The notes: generated by a model from the sequence alone, not told the origin. Shown: positions 5,953-15,136, counted from the stretch's first letter. The stretch: DNA of 16,613 bases from JACAEY01 sp049700155 (GCA_049700155.1 JBNAVX010000054.1:1-16613); one strand, 5' to 3'. Numbers and translations: made by a program.

Positions 5953-6182
5953 TTACAGACCTTAAGCATCCAAGAAGTACTTGCTTATATACCAACAAAA
6001 TTATATCAAAATATCAAGTTTTTAACTATTCCTTAATGGTTTAGATTACATTTTACTAAGTTAGGTAGAATCTATCGCCTGAATAAGTAATACACAAACA
6101 GATACTGTTTTCAGTAGCAACCGAAAAATAAACTCTCTAAGAGTTATCAATTTAAACTCCTTAATAGCTCATATTATTCATA

Positions 6183-6311
6183 ATTCATAAAATTTTTGTC
6201 AGATGTAGTATTTGAGCTGATTTATCCAGAAAGCTTTTTAGGACGAGAATGAGCAAGAATACTGCATCAACCAATTACTCATAAATATTTACTCATAAAT
6301 ATTTTATGAAT
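6183..6311. repeat. Diverged copy of the 142-bp palindromic element (copy 1)
   Basis: It begins ATTCATAAAATTTTTGTCAG and ends with TTTATGAAT. It retains GATGTAGTATTTGAGC and GAATGAGCAAGAATACTGCATC from the outer stem of the copies at 12011 and 12968, but the two inner hairpins are gone. Near the right end TACTCATAAATATT is repeated in tandem. It fills part of the gene-free stretch 5966-6484. The rest of that stretch shows only AT-rich sequence and the promoter at 6419. Confidence 0.8.
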
Positions 6312-6418
6312 TAAATACGTTAAATAATTTGATGGATGTTTTGCTTATCCCCTTGATGGTTTTCCAATATCTTTATTGATTTACAGCTCACTTTAAAAGA
6401 GTAGTCCGTAATTTCTTC

Positions 6419-6449
6419 TTGACAACTTCAATACAAAAATCGTATGAAT
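6419..6449 (+). promoter_or_regulatory. Sigma70-type promoter for the FecR-barrel/cyclase operon
   Basis: A consensus TTGACA at 6419-6424 is followed after 18 bases by TATGAAT at 6443-6449. It lies 36 bases upstream of the start codon at 6485, giving a leader of roughly 30 bases. No other strong -35/-10 pair is apparent in this gap. Confidence 0.55.
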
Positions 6450-6484
6450 AGGCTGGAAAATCAATAAAAACGGGGTATTAAGAT

Positions 6485-9400
6485 ATGAGACCCCTTCTGA
6501 TAATAAGGATATTTTTAATTTTTTTGATGGGGATTTTTCTTCCTTTCTCGCTTGCCTGCGGTTCTGATCAAATTATAAAGAGAAAAGGTTATAGCTCTGC
6601 AGGAGAAATTATATTTACTGCAGGTAAAGTCATGATAAGGCTTTTCCCTGAAGAAAATTTTCAACCAGCGATCATAGGTCAAGAACTTATCGCAGGTGAT
6701 GTTATAAAAACAGGTAATCTCAGCCGTGCATCTATCCTTTTCAGAGATAATACACAGCTTAAATTAGGAAGTAATACCACACTCGTAATCAAGCAGGTAG
6801 GTCCACATAGAGAAAGGGCTGGTGCAATGAAGATTTTGCTTTCTCTTGAGTCGGGTGAGGTTTGGACACGTTCCAAAGGGGTTACAGAGGGTCTGATGAT
6901 AGAGACCCCTTATGCAACAGCAGCTATAAGAGGAACAGAATGGAGTATTTCTGTAAAAGAAAATGAATCAAAGGTTGTTGTGCTGGATGGAAATGTCCAG
7001 CTTTTTAACCCTTATGGGTCAATCATTGTAGGTAAGAACGAACAGGCAGTTGTATTTGCAAGGCAGGCACCTGTTAAGACTCTCATTATAAACCCGAGAG
7101 ACAGGATTCAGTGGACATATTATATGACAGAAAAGAGGCTCATCAGATATTTAAGGGTTAAAGAAGGTCTTCTCGGAAGGGCAGAAGAATTTTTTAATAA
7201 TGGTCTAAATGAACTTATAAAAGGAAATATTGAAGATGCAGGAAGATATTTTGAGATGGCTTTGAATATAGAGAAAGACCTTTTATCTCTCCTTGGAAAA
7301 TCATATATATTAATTACCAAGAACCAGACTGCTGAAGCAGGGGAACTTCTCAAGGAGGCTAAATCTTTATTTCCACAGAGCCCTCTGCCTTATATATTCT
7401 CATCTTATCTTCAGACATTTCTTGGTGATTTTGAAGGAGCAATACATGAATGCGAGATAGGACTTTCAGCAATTCCTGATGACCCGTATATCCTTGCTTT
7501 TGAAGCAGATATTTATTTCATAATCAATAAACCAGATAATGCAAAGACAGTTATAGATAGATTGATAAAAGTACACCCTTTTTTATCTGAAGGATATGAG
7601 AGATTAGGTTTTTATCACAGGGTTGTTACAGGGGATTCAAAAAGGGCAAGAGAAGCACTTTCTTATGCAATCGAACTTGATAGATTTAATGACGAAGCAA
7701 GAGCAAAATTATCAGACCTTCTGCGAGAAGAAGGCTATATCCCAGAGGCTGTTGATTTTATTAAAGAGGCAATTTCGATAGCACCGTTTAATGCATTACA
7801 CCACTATAACTATGGTAGGCTTTTAGCTGATATCAATAAATTAGATGAGGCAAGAAGAGAATTCAAAAAGGCTTATGAACTTGATCCTAACTTCTCAAGG
7901 ACTTACCTCGGTGAGGGAATTATTTTATTAAAAGAGGGCAGAACAGATGAAGCAATAAGAGAATTTTCAAAAGCATGTCTTTTTGAGCCAGACCTCTCTG
8001 AGATACACAGTTTTCTTGCGATAGCATATTATCAGAAACATGCATTCAGTGAAGCACTTGAGGAGCTCAGGAGGGCTGGAGAATGTGACCCTCTTGATTC
8101 TACACCCCATCAGCTTTCAAGCATTATTTATAATGACCTCTATATGCCTGAAAAGGCTATAGAAGAGGCACAAAAGGTTATCAAACTTCTACCCTACAGG
8201 AAGACATCAGGTGAGGCACTTTTTGAAAGATCAAAGACTGGTCTGATGTCAGTAAATTATGGGCTTGATTTTTTTGATCTACCTGAATGGTCCCTTTATT
8301 ATAGCCAGAAGGCACTTTTTGTAAATCCATACAGCAATATTACACATATAGGAGTTGCTAAGGCTTATGAAAAATTAGGTTTGGTGAGTTCTCTTCAGGG
8401 TTACAATGAATTTGAGACACCATATTTCAGTGAAATACTCCAGGGTTTAATTCTTAATGTTAACTCCCTCAATTTCTCAAATGGATACAGTACATTGATA
8501 AGTAAACCTGGGAATTACCTTACTTTAGAGAGTACTTATACATTTGGAGATTCAGAAGAGACACAGGCTAAGCTTGAGGGTAGTGGAGATTTAGGAAGCC
8601 GATTCCCTCTCACTTATTGGTTTTATTCAAAGGCTTATAGAGATAATGGCTACCTTGAAAACAATAAAGTCAAAAGTCTGGATTCTGAGATTATTCTTGG
8701 TTATAGACCGGACTATAAAGATGATCTCTATCTGAATTTAGGTTACTACAGAGATAAAATTGGGATTGCTCCTTTTGCCTCATTAAGGTTCAGGAGATCT
8801 GATAATAATCAAACATATAAGGATAATGGATACTGGATTAATATAGGATATCACAGGCGATTTAGCCCTGTTTCACATCTCATTACAAACCTCAGGTACT
8901 TCAAGGAAAATGATAATATTGAAAACCCTGACTTTAAGGATGACCTTTCAGGTTTTGCCGATAGTGCAGATAAAATACAAAACATTGCTTTTGGGATAAG
9001 GCATATGCTCACTCTTTATGAAAATCATCAGGTATCCTACGGGATTGATTATAATTTTGAAGAGGTGGACTTTGGTGAAGAATGGCCATATAGATTCCCA
9101 AGATGGATCGAAAGAATACATCAGAACCATATAAGCAGATATCTTATATTCCATTTGTATGATAGATGGTCAATTAGTCAGAAGATTACTCTTGATTCAG
9201 GAGTTTTCCTTTCGTACTACAGCACTGAGGGTGATTACCATTCTCAGGATACTTTGTATGATTCCTTTAATTTGAAGATGTATGATAAAAATACATTCGA
9301 CCTTAACCCAAGGGTTGGTCTTACTCTCAATCTTGGCAATAACGGGGTCTTCAGGATTGCCTATCAAAAGAGGTCAACTACTGGATTTCTTGGAGAGCTT

Positions 9401-10003
9401 GCTCCAGTAGGGGTATCAGGTTTAATACCGCCTACATTTGATATGGACTTTAATTCAGCAGAAGATATGCAGGGAAGTTTAGAATATGAGCTTACTAAAA
9501 AGACCTTTTTTAAAACACTAATCGGTTACTCAAGACTCAGTGATTTAGTAGCTACTGGTGGTGATAAAAAGGCACAACTATGGTATGGTAGATTTGCAAT
9601 AAACCAGATACTAAGCCGTTATTTTTCATTCTCAGTAAGATACCACTACAATGGCAGTATGTATCTTGATGGCTCAGGAAGAAAGTTGTATGGTGTCCCA
9701 CTGAACTCAGGTGATGCAAGATTGGTCTTCATACATCCTAAAGAAATTTATATCTCTGTCAGGGAATCTTATATAGGTGAAAGATTCGCTGACAGTGATA
9801 ATACTATTAAATTGAAGGGCTACTTCATAACTGATTTTTACTTACACAAAGAATTTCTTAAAAAAAGGTTCTTTCTTTCACTGTCAATTAATAACTTATT
9901 TAATGTGAAGTATAAAACACTCTACCACCCTTACTATTGGTTTGAGGGTGGTTTACCAGCAAAAGGAACTACATTTTCTTTCAGAGTAGGTTATAGACTT
10001 TAG
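6485..10003 (+). CDS. FecR-domain, TPR-repeat, outer-membrane beta-barrel fusion protein
   Basis: A 1172-residue exported protein. Residues 1-25 (MRPLLIIRIFLIFLMGIFLP...) are a signal peptide; the 'S-L-A-C' could be a poor lipobox. Residues about 45-190 form a FecR domain (G-D-V-I-K-T-G-x-x-S-R-A-S-I-L-F, then T-P-Y-A-T-A-A-I-R-G-T-E-W near 150). Residues about 225-610 are TPR repeats with many 'A-x-x-x-L-x-x-A-I-x-x-x-P' units. From about 640 to the end, alternating aromatic strands resemble a TonB-dependent receptor barrel, closing with L-S-L-S-I-N-N-L-F-N-V-K-Y and ...F-S-F-R-V-G-Y-R-L. I see no TonB box or plug domain, so it is not a normal transporter. The cyclase gene follows two bases after the stop. 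Likely a periplasm-facing sensor or assembly protein anchored in the outer membrane; the ligand is unknown. Confidence 0.85.
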   Translation: MRPLLIIRIFLIFLMGIFLPFSLACGSDQIIKRKGYSSAGEIIFTAGKVMIRLFPEENFQPAIIGQELIAGDVIKTGNLSRASILFRDNTQLKLGSNTTLVIKQVGPHRERAGAMKILLSLESGEVWTRSKGVTEGLMIETPYATAAIRGTEWSISVKENESKVVVLDGNVQLFNPYGSIIVGKNEQAVVFARQAPVKTLIINPRDRIQWTYYMTEKRLIRYLRVKEGLLGRAEEFFNNGLNELIKGNIEDAGRYFEMALNIEKDLLSLLGKSYILITKNQTAEAGELLKEAKSLFPQSPLPYIFSSYLQTFLGDFEGAIHECEIGLSAIPDDPYILAFEADIYFIINKPDNAKTVIDRLIKVHPFLSEGYERLGFYHRVVTGDSKRAREALSYAIELDRFNDEARAKLSDLLREEGYIPEAVDFIKEAISIAPFNALHHYNYGRLLADINKLDEARREFKKAYELDPNFSRTYLGEGIILLKEGRTDEAIREFSKACLFEPDLSEIHSFLAIAYYQKHAFSEALEELRRAGECDPLDSTPHQLSSIIYNDLYMPEKAIEEAQKVIKLLPYRKTSGEALFERSKTGLMSVNYGLDFFDLPEWSLYYSQKALFVNPYSNITHIGVAKAYEKLGLVSSLQGYNEFETPYFSEILQGLILNVNSLNFSNGYSTLISKPGNYLTLESTYTFGDSEETQAKLEGSGDLGSRFPLTYWFYSKAYRDNGYLENNKVKSLDSEIILGYRPDYKDDLYLNLGYYRDKIGIAPFASLRFRRSDNNQTYKDNGYWINIGYHRRFSPVSHLITNLRYFKENDNIENPDFKDDLSGFADSADKIQNIAFGIRHMLTLYENHQVSYGIDYNFEEVDFGEEWPYRFPRWIERIHQNHISRYLIFHLYDRWSISQKITLDSGVFLSYYSTEGDYHSQDTLYDSFNLKMYDKNTFDLNPRVGLTLNLGNNGVFRIAYQKRSTTGFLGELAPVGVSGLIPPTFDMDFNSAEDMQGSLEYELTKKTFFKTLIGYSRLSDLVATGGDKKAQLWYGRFAINQILSRYFSFSVRYHYNGSMYLDGSGRKLYGVPLNSGDARLVFIHPKEIYISVRESYIGERFADSDNTIKLKGYFITDFYLHKEFLKKRFFLSLSINNLFNVKYKTLYHPYYWFEGGLPAKGTTFSFRVGYRL

Positions 10004-10005
10004 GT

Positions 10006-11991
10006 GTGAAAAGGTTTACAGGAATATCCTTATTTACAGTGATTTTCACCCTTATAATTTACTTTTCTTTTCCGGGCAGACATTTTGATATGAAGGTATA
10101 TGATGTTTATTCATGCTTAAGAGGCACTATAAAACCCTTAGAAGATGTTGTAATAGTTGGGATTGATGAAGAATCATTCTTGAATATAAACCTTCCATGG
10201 CCCTGGCCAAGGAGTATCCACGGACAACTCATAAAGGCTCTGAGGAGTTCAGGGGCAAAGGCAGTTGTAATGGATATAATCTTTTCAGAGCCCTCAATAC
10301 CTGATGAAGATAAGGCAATGGCAGAAGCTATTAAGAAATATGGTAATGTTGTGCTTTCTGCAGATATAGAGAGTGTAAAGACAGAAAAATTTTCAAAGGA
10401 GATACTAATTAAACCTTTGGATGAATTCCTGAAAGCAGGGGCAACTTTTGGAATATCATCTATCCCGCTCGATGCTGATAATGTTGTCAGGCGTTTTTTC
10501 TGGGGCACCCAAGATATCCCATCAATTGAGGCTTCCGTATTAAAAATGCTTGGTATCTCGAAAAAAGTAGACTATAGAAGTATGGTTCATTTTAGGGGTC
10601 CAGCTCATCATATCCCTTATGTTCCTTACTTTAAGGCATTAAAGCCAGATTTCTTCTTGCCCGAAGAGTTTTTCAAGGATAAGATTGTACTTGTTGGAAA
10701 GTATTATCCTGATACAGAGTCAGGAGCAGAGGCGAGACATACAAAATCACTTTATCTTCAGGTCCCAAGTTCTATCAGGGGTATGGATATGTTTGCTACA
10801 CCATTTTATATAATTGACGACAAGCTAACTCCTGGAATAGAAATCCATGCTAATATGCTTTCCTCCCTTCTAAAAGATGATGTCTTAAAACCATTAAGAA
10901 AGAGAGAGGCATTATTACTCATTTTCTTCCTGTCTATTTTTTTGACATCCATGAATCATAAGTGGAGCCCTTTAAGAAGTACTATCCTGAATATTTTTTT
11001 TGGGGTCTTATACATATTGGTGTCATATTTTCTTTTTAATAAATATGGGCTTTTTCTACCATTTACAGCTATCCTTTCCGGGATTTTAATAAATTTCGTT
11101 TCATCAGGCATCATAAGCTATTCAGGAGTAGAGAAGAAAAGAAGATATTTAAGAAGAGCCTTTTCCTTTTATCTTTCCCCTCAGGTCGCAAAGAGGGTTA
11201 TTGAAAATCCTGAGAGGTTGAAACTCGGTGGACAAAGGGTCTATGCAACAGTCCTGTTTTCTGACCTCGCGGGTTTTACTGAAATGTCCGAGATGAATGA
11301 GCCAGAAGATGTTGTATCAATACTGACGAGATATACCACTGAGATGACAAAGATCATATTTGAATATCAGGGAACTCTCGACAAATTCATAGGAGACGCT
11401 ATAATGGCTGTCTGGGGGACTCCAGCAGAAGACGAAGAGCAGGCTTTACATGCGTGTCTTGCAGCACTTAAAATGCAGAGGCAGATGAAGACACTTGCCA
11501 GGGAAATCAATATACCAGGATACAAAATCTCTATGAGAGTAGGAATAAACTCAGGTATAGTAATGGCTGGAAACATGGGATCAGAAGAGAGGTTCGATTT
11601 TACAGTAATAGGTGATAATGTGAATATTGCTTCGCGTCTTGAGTCTTTAAATAAGATTTATGGCACAGAGATTATAATAAGTGAATCTACTATGGAGAAA
11701 ATTGAGGGAAAACTTACAGTAAGAGAATTGGATAAAGTCAGGGTCAAAGGGAGAAAGCAGGATATAAGGATTTTTGAATTGATAGATGGGGAGAAAAAAC
11801 CCTTTATAGAAATATTTGAAAAAGGGCTTAAACTATATCATAAAGGAGAATTCAGTGCTGCATTAATGAAGTTTTCTGAATCCCTGAAGAATAATCCTGA
11901 AGATATCCCAAGTAAAGTCTTTATTAAAAGATGTGAGTATTTGATAAAGACTCCTCCTAAAAAATGGGATGGTATCTGGGATATAGGATAA
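10006..11991 (+). CDS. CHASE2-domain class III adenylate cyclase
   Basis: A 661-residue membrane protein. TM1 is at residues 5-22; a CHASE2 sensor follows at about 27-290 (D-V-V-I-V-G-I-D-E-E-S-F ... W-P-W-P-R); three TM segments lie at about 300-374; and a cyclase domain runs from about 412 to 590. Catalytic residues are visible: metal-binding D420 (F-S-D-L-A-G-F-T) and D464 (L-D-K-F-I-G-D), adenine-selecting K460 and T533 (F-T-V-I-G-D), and N540 and R544 (N-I-A-S-R-L-E). This set predicts ATP to cAMP. A short TPR-like tail follows (G-L-K-L-Y-H-K-G-E-F-S-A-A-L). CHASE2 faces the periplasm, so an envelope signal would set cAMP output. I accept the GTG at 10006 because it keeps TM1; the nearest in-frame ATG would remove it. 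It is co-transcribed with the FecR-barrel gene. Confidence 0.92.
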   Translation: MKRFTGISLFTVIFTLIIYFSFPGRHFDMKVYDVYSCLRGTIKPLEDVVIVGIDEESFLNINLPWPWPRSIHGQLIKALRSSGAKAVVMDIIFSEPSIPDEDKAMAEAIKKYGNVVLSADIESVKTEKFSKEILIKPLDEFLKAGATFGISSIPLDADNVVRRFFWGTQDIPSIEASVLKMLGISKKVDYRSMVHFRGPAHHIPYVPYFKALKPDFFLPEEFFKDKIVLVGKYYPDTESGAEARHTKSLYLQVPSSIRGMDMFATPFYIIDDKLTPGIEIHANMLSSLLKDDVLKPLRKREALLLIFFLSIFLTSMNHKWSPLRSTILNIFFGVLYILVSYFLFNKYGLFLPFTAILSGILINFVSSGIISYSGVEKKRRYLRRAFSFYLSPQVAKRVIENPERLKLGGQRVYATVLFSDLAGFTEMSEMNEPEDVVSILTRYTTEMTKIIFEYQGTLDKFIGDAIMAVWGTPAEDEEQALHACLAALKMQRQMKTLAREINIPGYKISMRVGINSGIVMAGNMGSEERFDFTVIGDNVNIASRLESLNKIYGTEIIISESTMEKIEGKLTVRELDKVRVKGRKQDIRIFELIDGEKKPFIEIFEKGLKLYHKGEFSAALMKFSESLKNNPEDIPSKVFIKRCEYLIKTPPKKWDGIWDIG

Positions 11992-12010
11992 AAGAAATCT
12001 AACCCATATT

Positions 12011-12152
12011 ATTCATAAAATTTTTGGCAGATGCAGTATTTGAGCGGATTTAAATTCTTTCGAAGAAAGAATTTACCTCGGAGGCTCGATATTAATCGAG
12101 CCGAGAATGAGCGAGAATACTGCATCTGCCAGTTACTCATAAATTTATGAAT
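12011..12152. repeat. 142-bp palindromic element (copy 2), between convergent genes
   Basis: Outer ends ATTCATAAA and TTTATGAAT are complementary. Inside them TGGCAGATGCAGTATT pairs exactly with AATACTGCATCTGCCA. Two inner hairpins follow: AATTCTTTC-GAA-GAAAGAATT, and GGCTCGAT-ATTA-ATCGAGCC. The whole can fold as a long stem with a two-hairpin head, like a three-way junction. It lies between the cyclase gene and the opposing MBL gene, so it could also end transcription from both sides. It encodes no protein, which fits a miniature element moved by a transposase elsewhere or a structured repeat. Confidence 0.9.
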
Positions 12153-12160
12153 TAAGTGGT

Positions 12161-12919
12161 CTAAATAAGAACTTTGAGATAATCAGTAGCTAAAGTAATT
12201 TTTCCTGAAAATTCTTTTCGGCACTGATCAATAATATCTATCTCATCACAATGTGGATAAAAATGGGACAGGACTAAATGATGTACATTACCTTCCCTTG
12301 CAATTCTTCCAGCCAGAGAGGGAGTAAGATGACCGGGAACTTTGAACTGGTCAGGGAAAGAGCATTCCAGTACTGCTACATCAGCATTATTTACCAGTTT
12401 TACTATACCATTACAATAATCTGTATCTCCTGAATATACCCAGGACTTCCCGCTTTCCTTATGATTTACTCTAAAACCTATGGAGTTTTCAGTATGAGAG
12501 AGGAACTCCCGCATAACGCTAAATTCTTGTTCATCAAGCACTCCAGACGGTATCTCAGAAATCACAGCTCTATCAGGAGGAACGTCAATCCAGTGACCAT
12601 ATACTTCTTTCAGACGATAGAAAAAGTCTAAAAATTTAGGTGGTCCGATAATCTTTATCCTGATTAAAGGACCTATTTCAGGATTCATCAAGGCAAAGAG
12701 AATAGGGACAAGGTCGCCTGTATGGTCTGGATGTAAATGACTGAAAAAGACATGAGAAATCTTTTTGAACTCAATTCCATATTTAACTGCCCTGTGAAGG
12801 GTACCAGCACTGGGATCAAACAAGAGATAGTGATCATTTATCTTCAAGGCATAACCAGGCGCGAAACGGTTTTTATGGGGGATAGCGGTTCCACTACCAA
12901 GAACTACAAATTCAAACAT
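12161..12919 (-). CDS. MBL-fold metal-dependent hydrolase, RNase Z-like
   Basis: A 252-residue single-domain metallo-beta-lactamase-fold protein. Motifs in order: L-G-S-G-T-A-I-P at 7-14, the loop D35-P-S-A-G, the metal site H61-L-H63-P-D65-H66, H-T-E-N-S-I-G-F-R-V in mid-protein, Y-S-G-D-T-D near residue 170 with the bridging Asp, and L-S-H-F-Y-P-H near residue 220. The spacing resembles the RNase Z/PhnP group, but the protein is shorter than classical RNase Z and I see no long exosite arm, so tRNA 3'-processing is not assured. A phosphodiesterase acting on a small nucleotide is equally possible. It is flanked by two near-identical palindromic elements and faces the cyclase gene. Confidence 0.88.
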   Translation of the reverse strand: MFEFVVLGSGTAIPHKNRFAPGYALKINDHYLLFDPSAGTLHRAVKYGIEFKKISHVFFSHLHPDHTGDLVPILFALMNPEIGPLIRIKIIGPPKFLDFFYRLKEVYGHWIDVPPDRAVISEIPSGVLDEQEFSVMREFLSHTENSIGFRVNHKESGKSWVYSGDTDYCNGIVKLVNNADVAVLECSFPDQFKVPGHLTPSLAGRIAREGNVHHLVLSHFYPHCDEIDIIDQCRKEFSGKITLATDYLKVLI

Positions 12920-12967
12920 TTCAAGACTATCTAAGTAACTTATAACCTTTTTTCTTTAGCCTATATT

Positions 12968-13109
12968 ATTCATAAAATTTTTGGCAGATGCAGTATTTGA
13001 GCGGATTTAAATTCTTTCGAAGAAAGAATTTACCTCGGAGGCTCGATATTAATCGAGCCGAGAATGAGCGAGAATACTGCATCTGCCAGTTACTCATAAA
13101 TTTATGAGT
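12968..13109. repeat. 142-bp palindromic element (copy 3)
   Basis: By eye it is identical to the copy at 12011-12152 over the whole element except for one A/G change near the right end (TTTATGAGT for TTTATGAAT). Even the flanking TATT on the left and TAAGTGG on the right agree. It lies between two minus-strand genes, downstream of the HEAT gene and just upstream of the MBL gene, so it may separate their transcripts. Confidence 0.9.
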
Positions 13110-13132
13110 TAAGTGGGTTAGAGAATAAGTTA

Positions 13133-13567
13133 TTAGGATCTTGCCTCGATCTCCTCAATAGCCTCTTTAACAATAATTCTTACATTTTCATCTTTATCAT
13201 TTTCAAGTTCTTTCAGATATGGAATTATATTTTTATTTCCAATCATTCCGATCAGATAAGCAGCATCGCATCTATGTGTTGGATTCTGGTCTTTTAAAAG
13301 GGGGATTAAAGAAGGTATTGCCTTTGAGATATTTTCAGGATCATCAGAACTCAGTGTCTCGATGAGAGCCGAGGTGCCAAGTCTTACCATAAGTCTTTCA
13401 TCTATTATCAGGTCTCCAACATATGCATATAGAGTTGAATCCTGTTTGAACATATCCACAATATTTTCAAGGAAACCATTTTCCATGTAATCTGCTATCA
13501 TTTTCTTTAGGTCTGATGGGTCAATATTAAGGGAATTCATAGAGAGATATATTAACATAGAATGCAA
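13133..13567 (-). CDS. Small HEAT-repeat protein
   Basis: Up to 144 residues. Residues about 75-140 hold two recognisable HEAT-like helical pairs (I-P-S-L-I-P-L-L-K-D-Q-N-P-T-H-R-C-D-A-A-Y-L-I-G and I-P-Y-L-K-E-L-E-N-D-K-D-E-N-V-R). The N-terminal part is a helical region that may be a further degenerate repeat. No signal peptide or enzyme motif is seen, so a protein-binding scaffold in the cytoplasm is the safest call. The start is uncertain: ATGs at 13567, 13558 and 13540 are all in frame, with no clear ribosome binding site. A TATACAAT-like -10 just upstream of the first ATG would favour a later one. It is divergent from cysS, with about 110 bases between. Confidence 0.72.
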   Translation of the reverse strand: MHSMLIYLSMNSLNIDPSDLKKMIADYMENGFLENIVDMFKQDSTLYAYVGDLIIDERLMVRLGTSALIETLSSDDPENISKAIPSLIPLLKDQNPTHRCDAAYLIGMIGNKNIIPYLKELENDKDENVRIIVKEAIEEIEARS

Positions 13568-13678
13568 TTATTGTATAATTTAAAACTCTACACATAAAAA
13601 ATTTAAAGAAATCTATTTTATTAAGCCTGAGTCCTATACGCATATGACTGGAATGGTGTTAACATAAAAGGATTAAAG

Positions 13679-15136
13679 ATGAAAATTTACAATACACTTA
13701 CTGGTAAAAAAGAAGAATTTGAGACTCTAAGCCCGGGGATTGTAAAGATGTATGTTTGCGGAGTAACTGTATATGACTATTGCCATATAGGACACGCAAG
13801 GAGTGCGATAGTCTTTGATATTATGAGTAGATATCTGAGATATAAAGGATATAATGTGATTTTTGTGAAGAATTTTACTGATATAGATGACAAGATAATC
13901 AATAAGTCAAAGCAGGAAGGTATTTCGTGGGATAGTGTTGCAAGAAAATACACAGAGGAATATTACATAGATATGGATGCCCTTGGTGTTGGGAGACCTG
14001 ATCTTGAACCAAAGGCAACAGAACATATTAAAGAGATGATAGAAATCATAAAAGTACTTATTGACAAAGGTTATGCATATGAAATTGACGGGAATGTATA
14101 TTTTGAGGTTGAAAAATTTCCAGAGTATGGCAAATTGTCAAAGAGAAACATGGAAGAGATGGTAGCTGGAGCAAGGGTTGAAGTAGATGAAAGAAAGAAA
14201 AACCCTATGGACTTTGCCCTATGGAAAAGATCAAAAGAAGGTGAGCCTGCATGGGATAGCCCATGGGGAGCGGGAAGACCTGGCTGGCATATCGAATGCT
14301 CTGCAATGTCTATTAAGCATCTTGGCAAAGAAATTGATATCCATGGCGGAGGTGCAGATCTAATCTTCCCACACCATGAAAATGAGATTGCCCAATCAGA
14401 GTCATTCACAGGAAAACCTTTTGCAAGATACTGGGTACATAATGGGTTCATAACGATTGATAGAGAGAAGATGTCAAAGTCCCTTGGTAATTTCTTTACG
14501 GTCAGGGAAATCCTTGATAAGTTTGATCCAGAGGTATTAAGACTTTTCCTCCTCTCAACTCATTACAGAAGTCCTATAGAATTTTCAGATGAGCAATTAC
14601 GTGAAACAGAAGTTTCACTGGATAGATACTATTCAACAATTCTCAGGGTGAACTCTTTTCTTGAAGAAGATAGAGTAGACAGCAGTTCTGAAAAGGCTGA
14701 AAGAACCTTTGAGATAAAAGTTCAGCAATTCAGAAAAAGATTTGAAGAAGCAATGGATGACGATTTTAATACTGCACTTGCCCTCGGACATATCTTTGAT
14801 TTTATAAGGGATATTAACAGATTTATAGATAGTAAACCATCAGGCTTGAAAGTAAAAGAACTTTTACAAAAATCAAAAGAAGTTCTTTCAGAAATAGGTA
14901 GGGTACTTAATATTTTTGGAAGAACTCCTGAGGAGTGGTACCGCTCATTGATGCTTAAGAAAAAGATCAAACTTTCTGAAGAAGAGATACTTGAAAAGAT
15001 TAAGGAAAGACAAGATGCAAGAAAGAAAAAAGATTGGAAGTTGGCTGATAGAATTAGAAAAGATCTTGAAGAGAGAGGGATAATCCTTGAAGACAAGGAT
15101 AGTAGAACTGATTGGAGAGTAAAGGTTGGATTATGA
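13679..15136 (+). CDS. cysS: Cysteine-tRNA ligase
   Basis: A 485-residue class I aminoacyl-tRNA synthetase that charges tRNA-Cys in the cytoplasm. The HIGH signature is H36-I-G-H39 and the KMSKS loop is K264-M-S-K-S268. The four zinc ligands that select cysteine are in place: C27, C207 (G-W-H-I-E-C-S-A-M-S), H232 and E236 (P-H-H-E-N-E). The C-terminal helical anticodon-binding region is complete, ending R-T-D-W-R-V-K-V-G-L. The length is close to the E. coli enzyme (461) with a few additional residues. AAAGG lies about 9 bases before the ATG. Its last codons overlap the rRNA methyltransferase gene by 11 bases, so the two form an operon. No frameshift or odd residue is seen. Confidence 0.97.
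   Translation: MKIYNTLTGKKEEFETLSPGIVKMYVCGVTVYDYCHIGHARSAIVFDIMSRYLRYKGYNVIFVKNFTDIDDKIINKSKQEGISWDSVARKYTEEYYIDMDALGVGRPDLEPKATEHIKEMIEIIKVLIDKGYAYEIDGNVYFEVEKFPEYGKLSKRNMEEMVAGARVEVDERKKNPMDFALWKRSKEGEPAWDSPWGAGRPGWHIECSAMSIKHLGKEIDIHGGGADLIFPHHENEIAQSESFTGKPFARYWVHNGFITIDREKMSKSLGNFFTVREILDKFDPEVLRLFLLSTHYRSPIEFSDEQLRETEVSLDRYYSTILRVNSFLEEDRVDSSSEKAERTFEIKVQQFRKRFEEAMDDDFNTALALGHIFDFIRDINRFIDSKPSGLKVKELLQKSKEVLSEIGRVLNIFGRTPEEWYRSLMLKKKIKLSEEEILEKIKERQDARKKKDWKLADRIRKDLEERGIILEDKDSRTDWRVKVGL

Noticed and set aside
5520..5965. Plus-strand frames of 93-108 codons opposite the DUF2281 gene and its leader
   Set aside because: Rich in Phe and Ser, without family features, and opposite a confident overlapping gene pair.
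10107..11576. Minus-strand frames inside the cyclase gene
   Set aside because: Shadows of the CHASE2 and cyclase coding sequence; no start signals.
12003..12152. Plain intrinsic terminator after the cyclase gene
   Set aside because: The structure is strong but has no T-run following the stem in the expected place, and identical sequence occurs elsewhere, so a repeat element explains it better; terminator function remains possible.
12011..13109. CRISPR array or insertion sequence made of the two 142-bp repeats
   Set aside because: Only two neighbouring copies, separated by a full gene, with no spacers and no transposase frame; the sequence itself is palindromic and non-coding.
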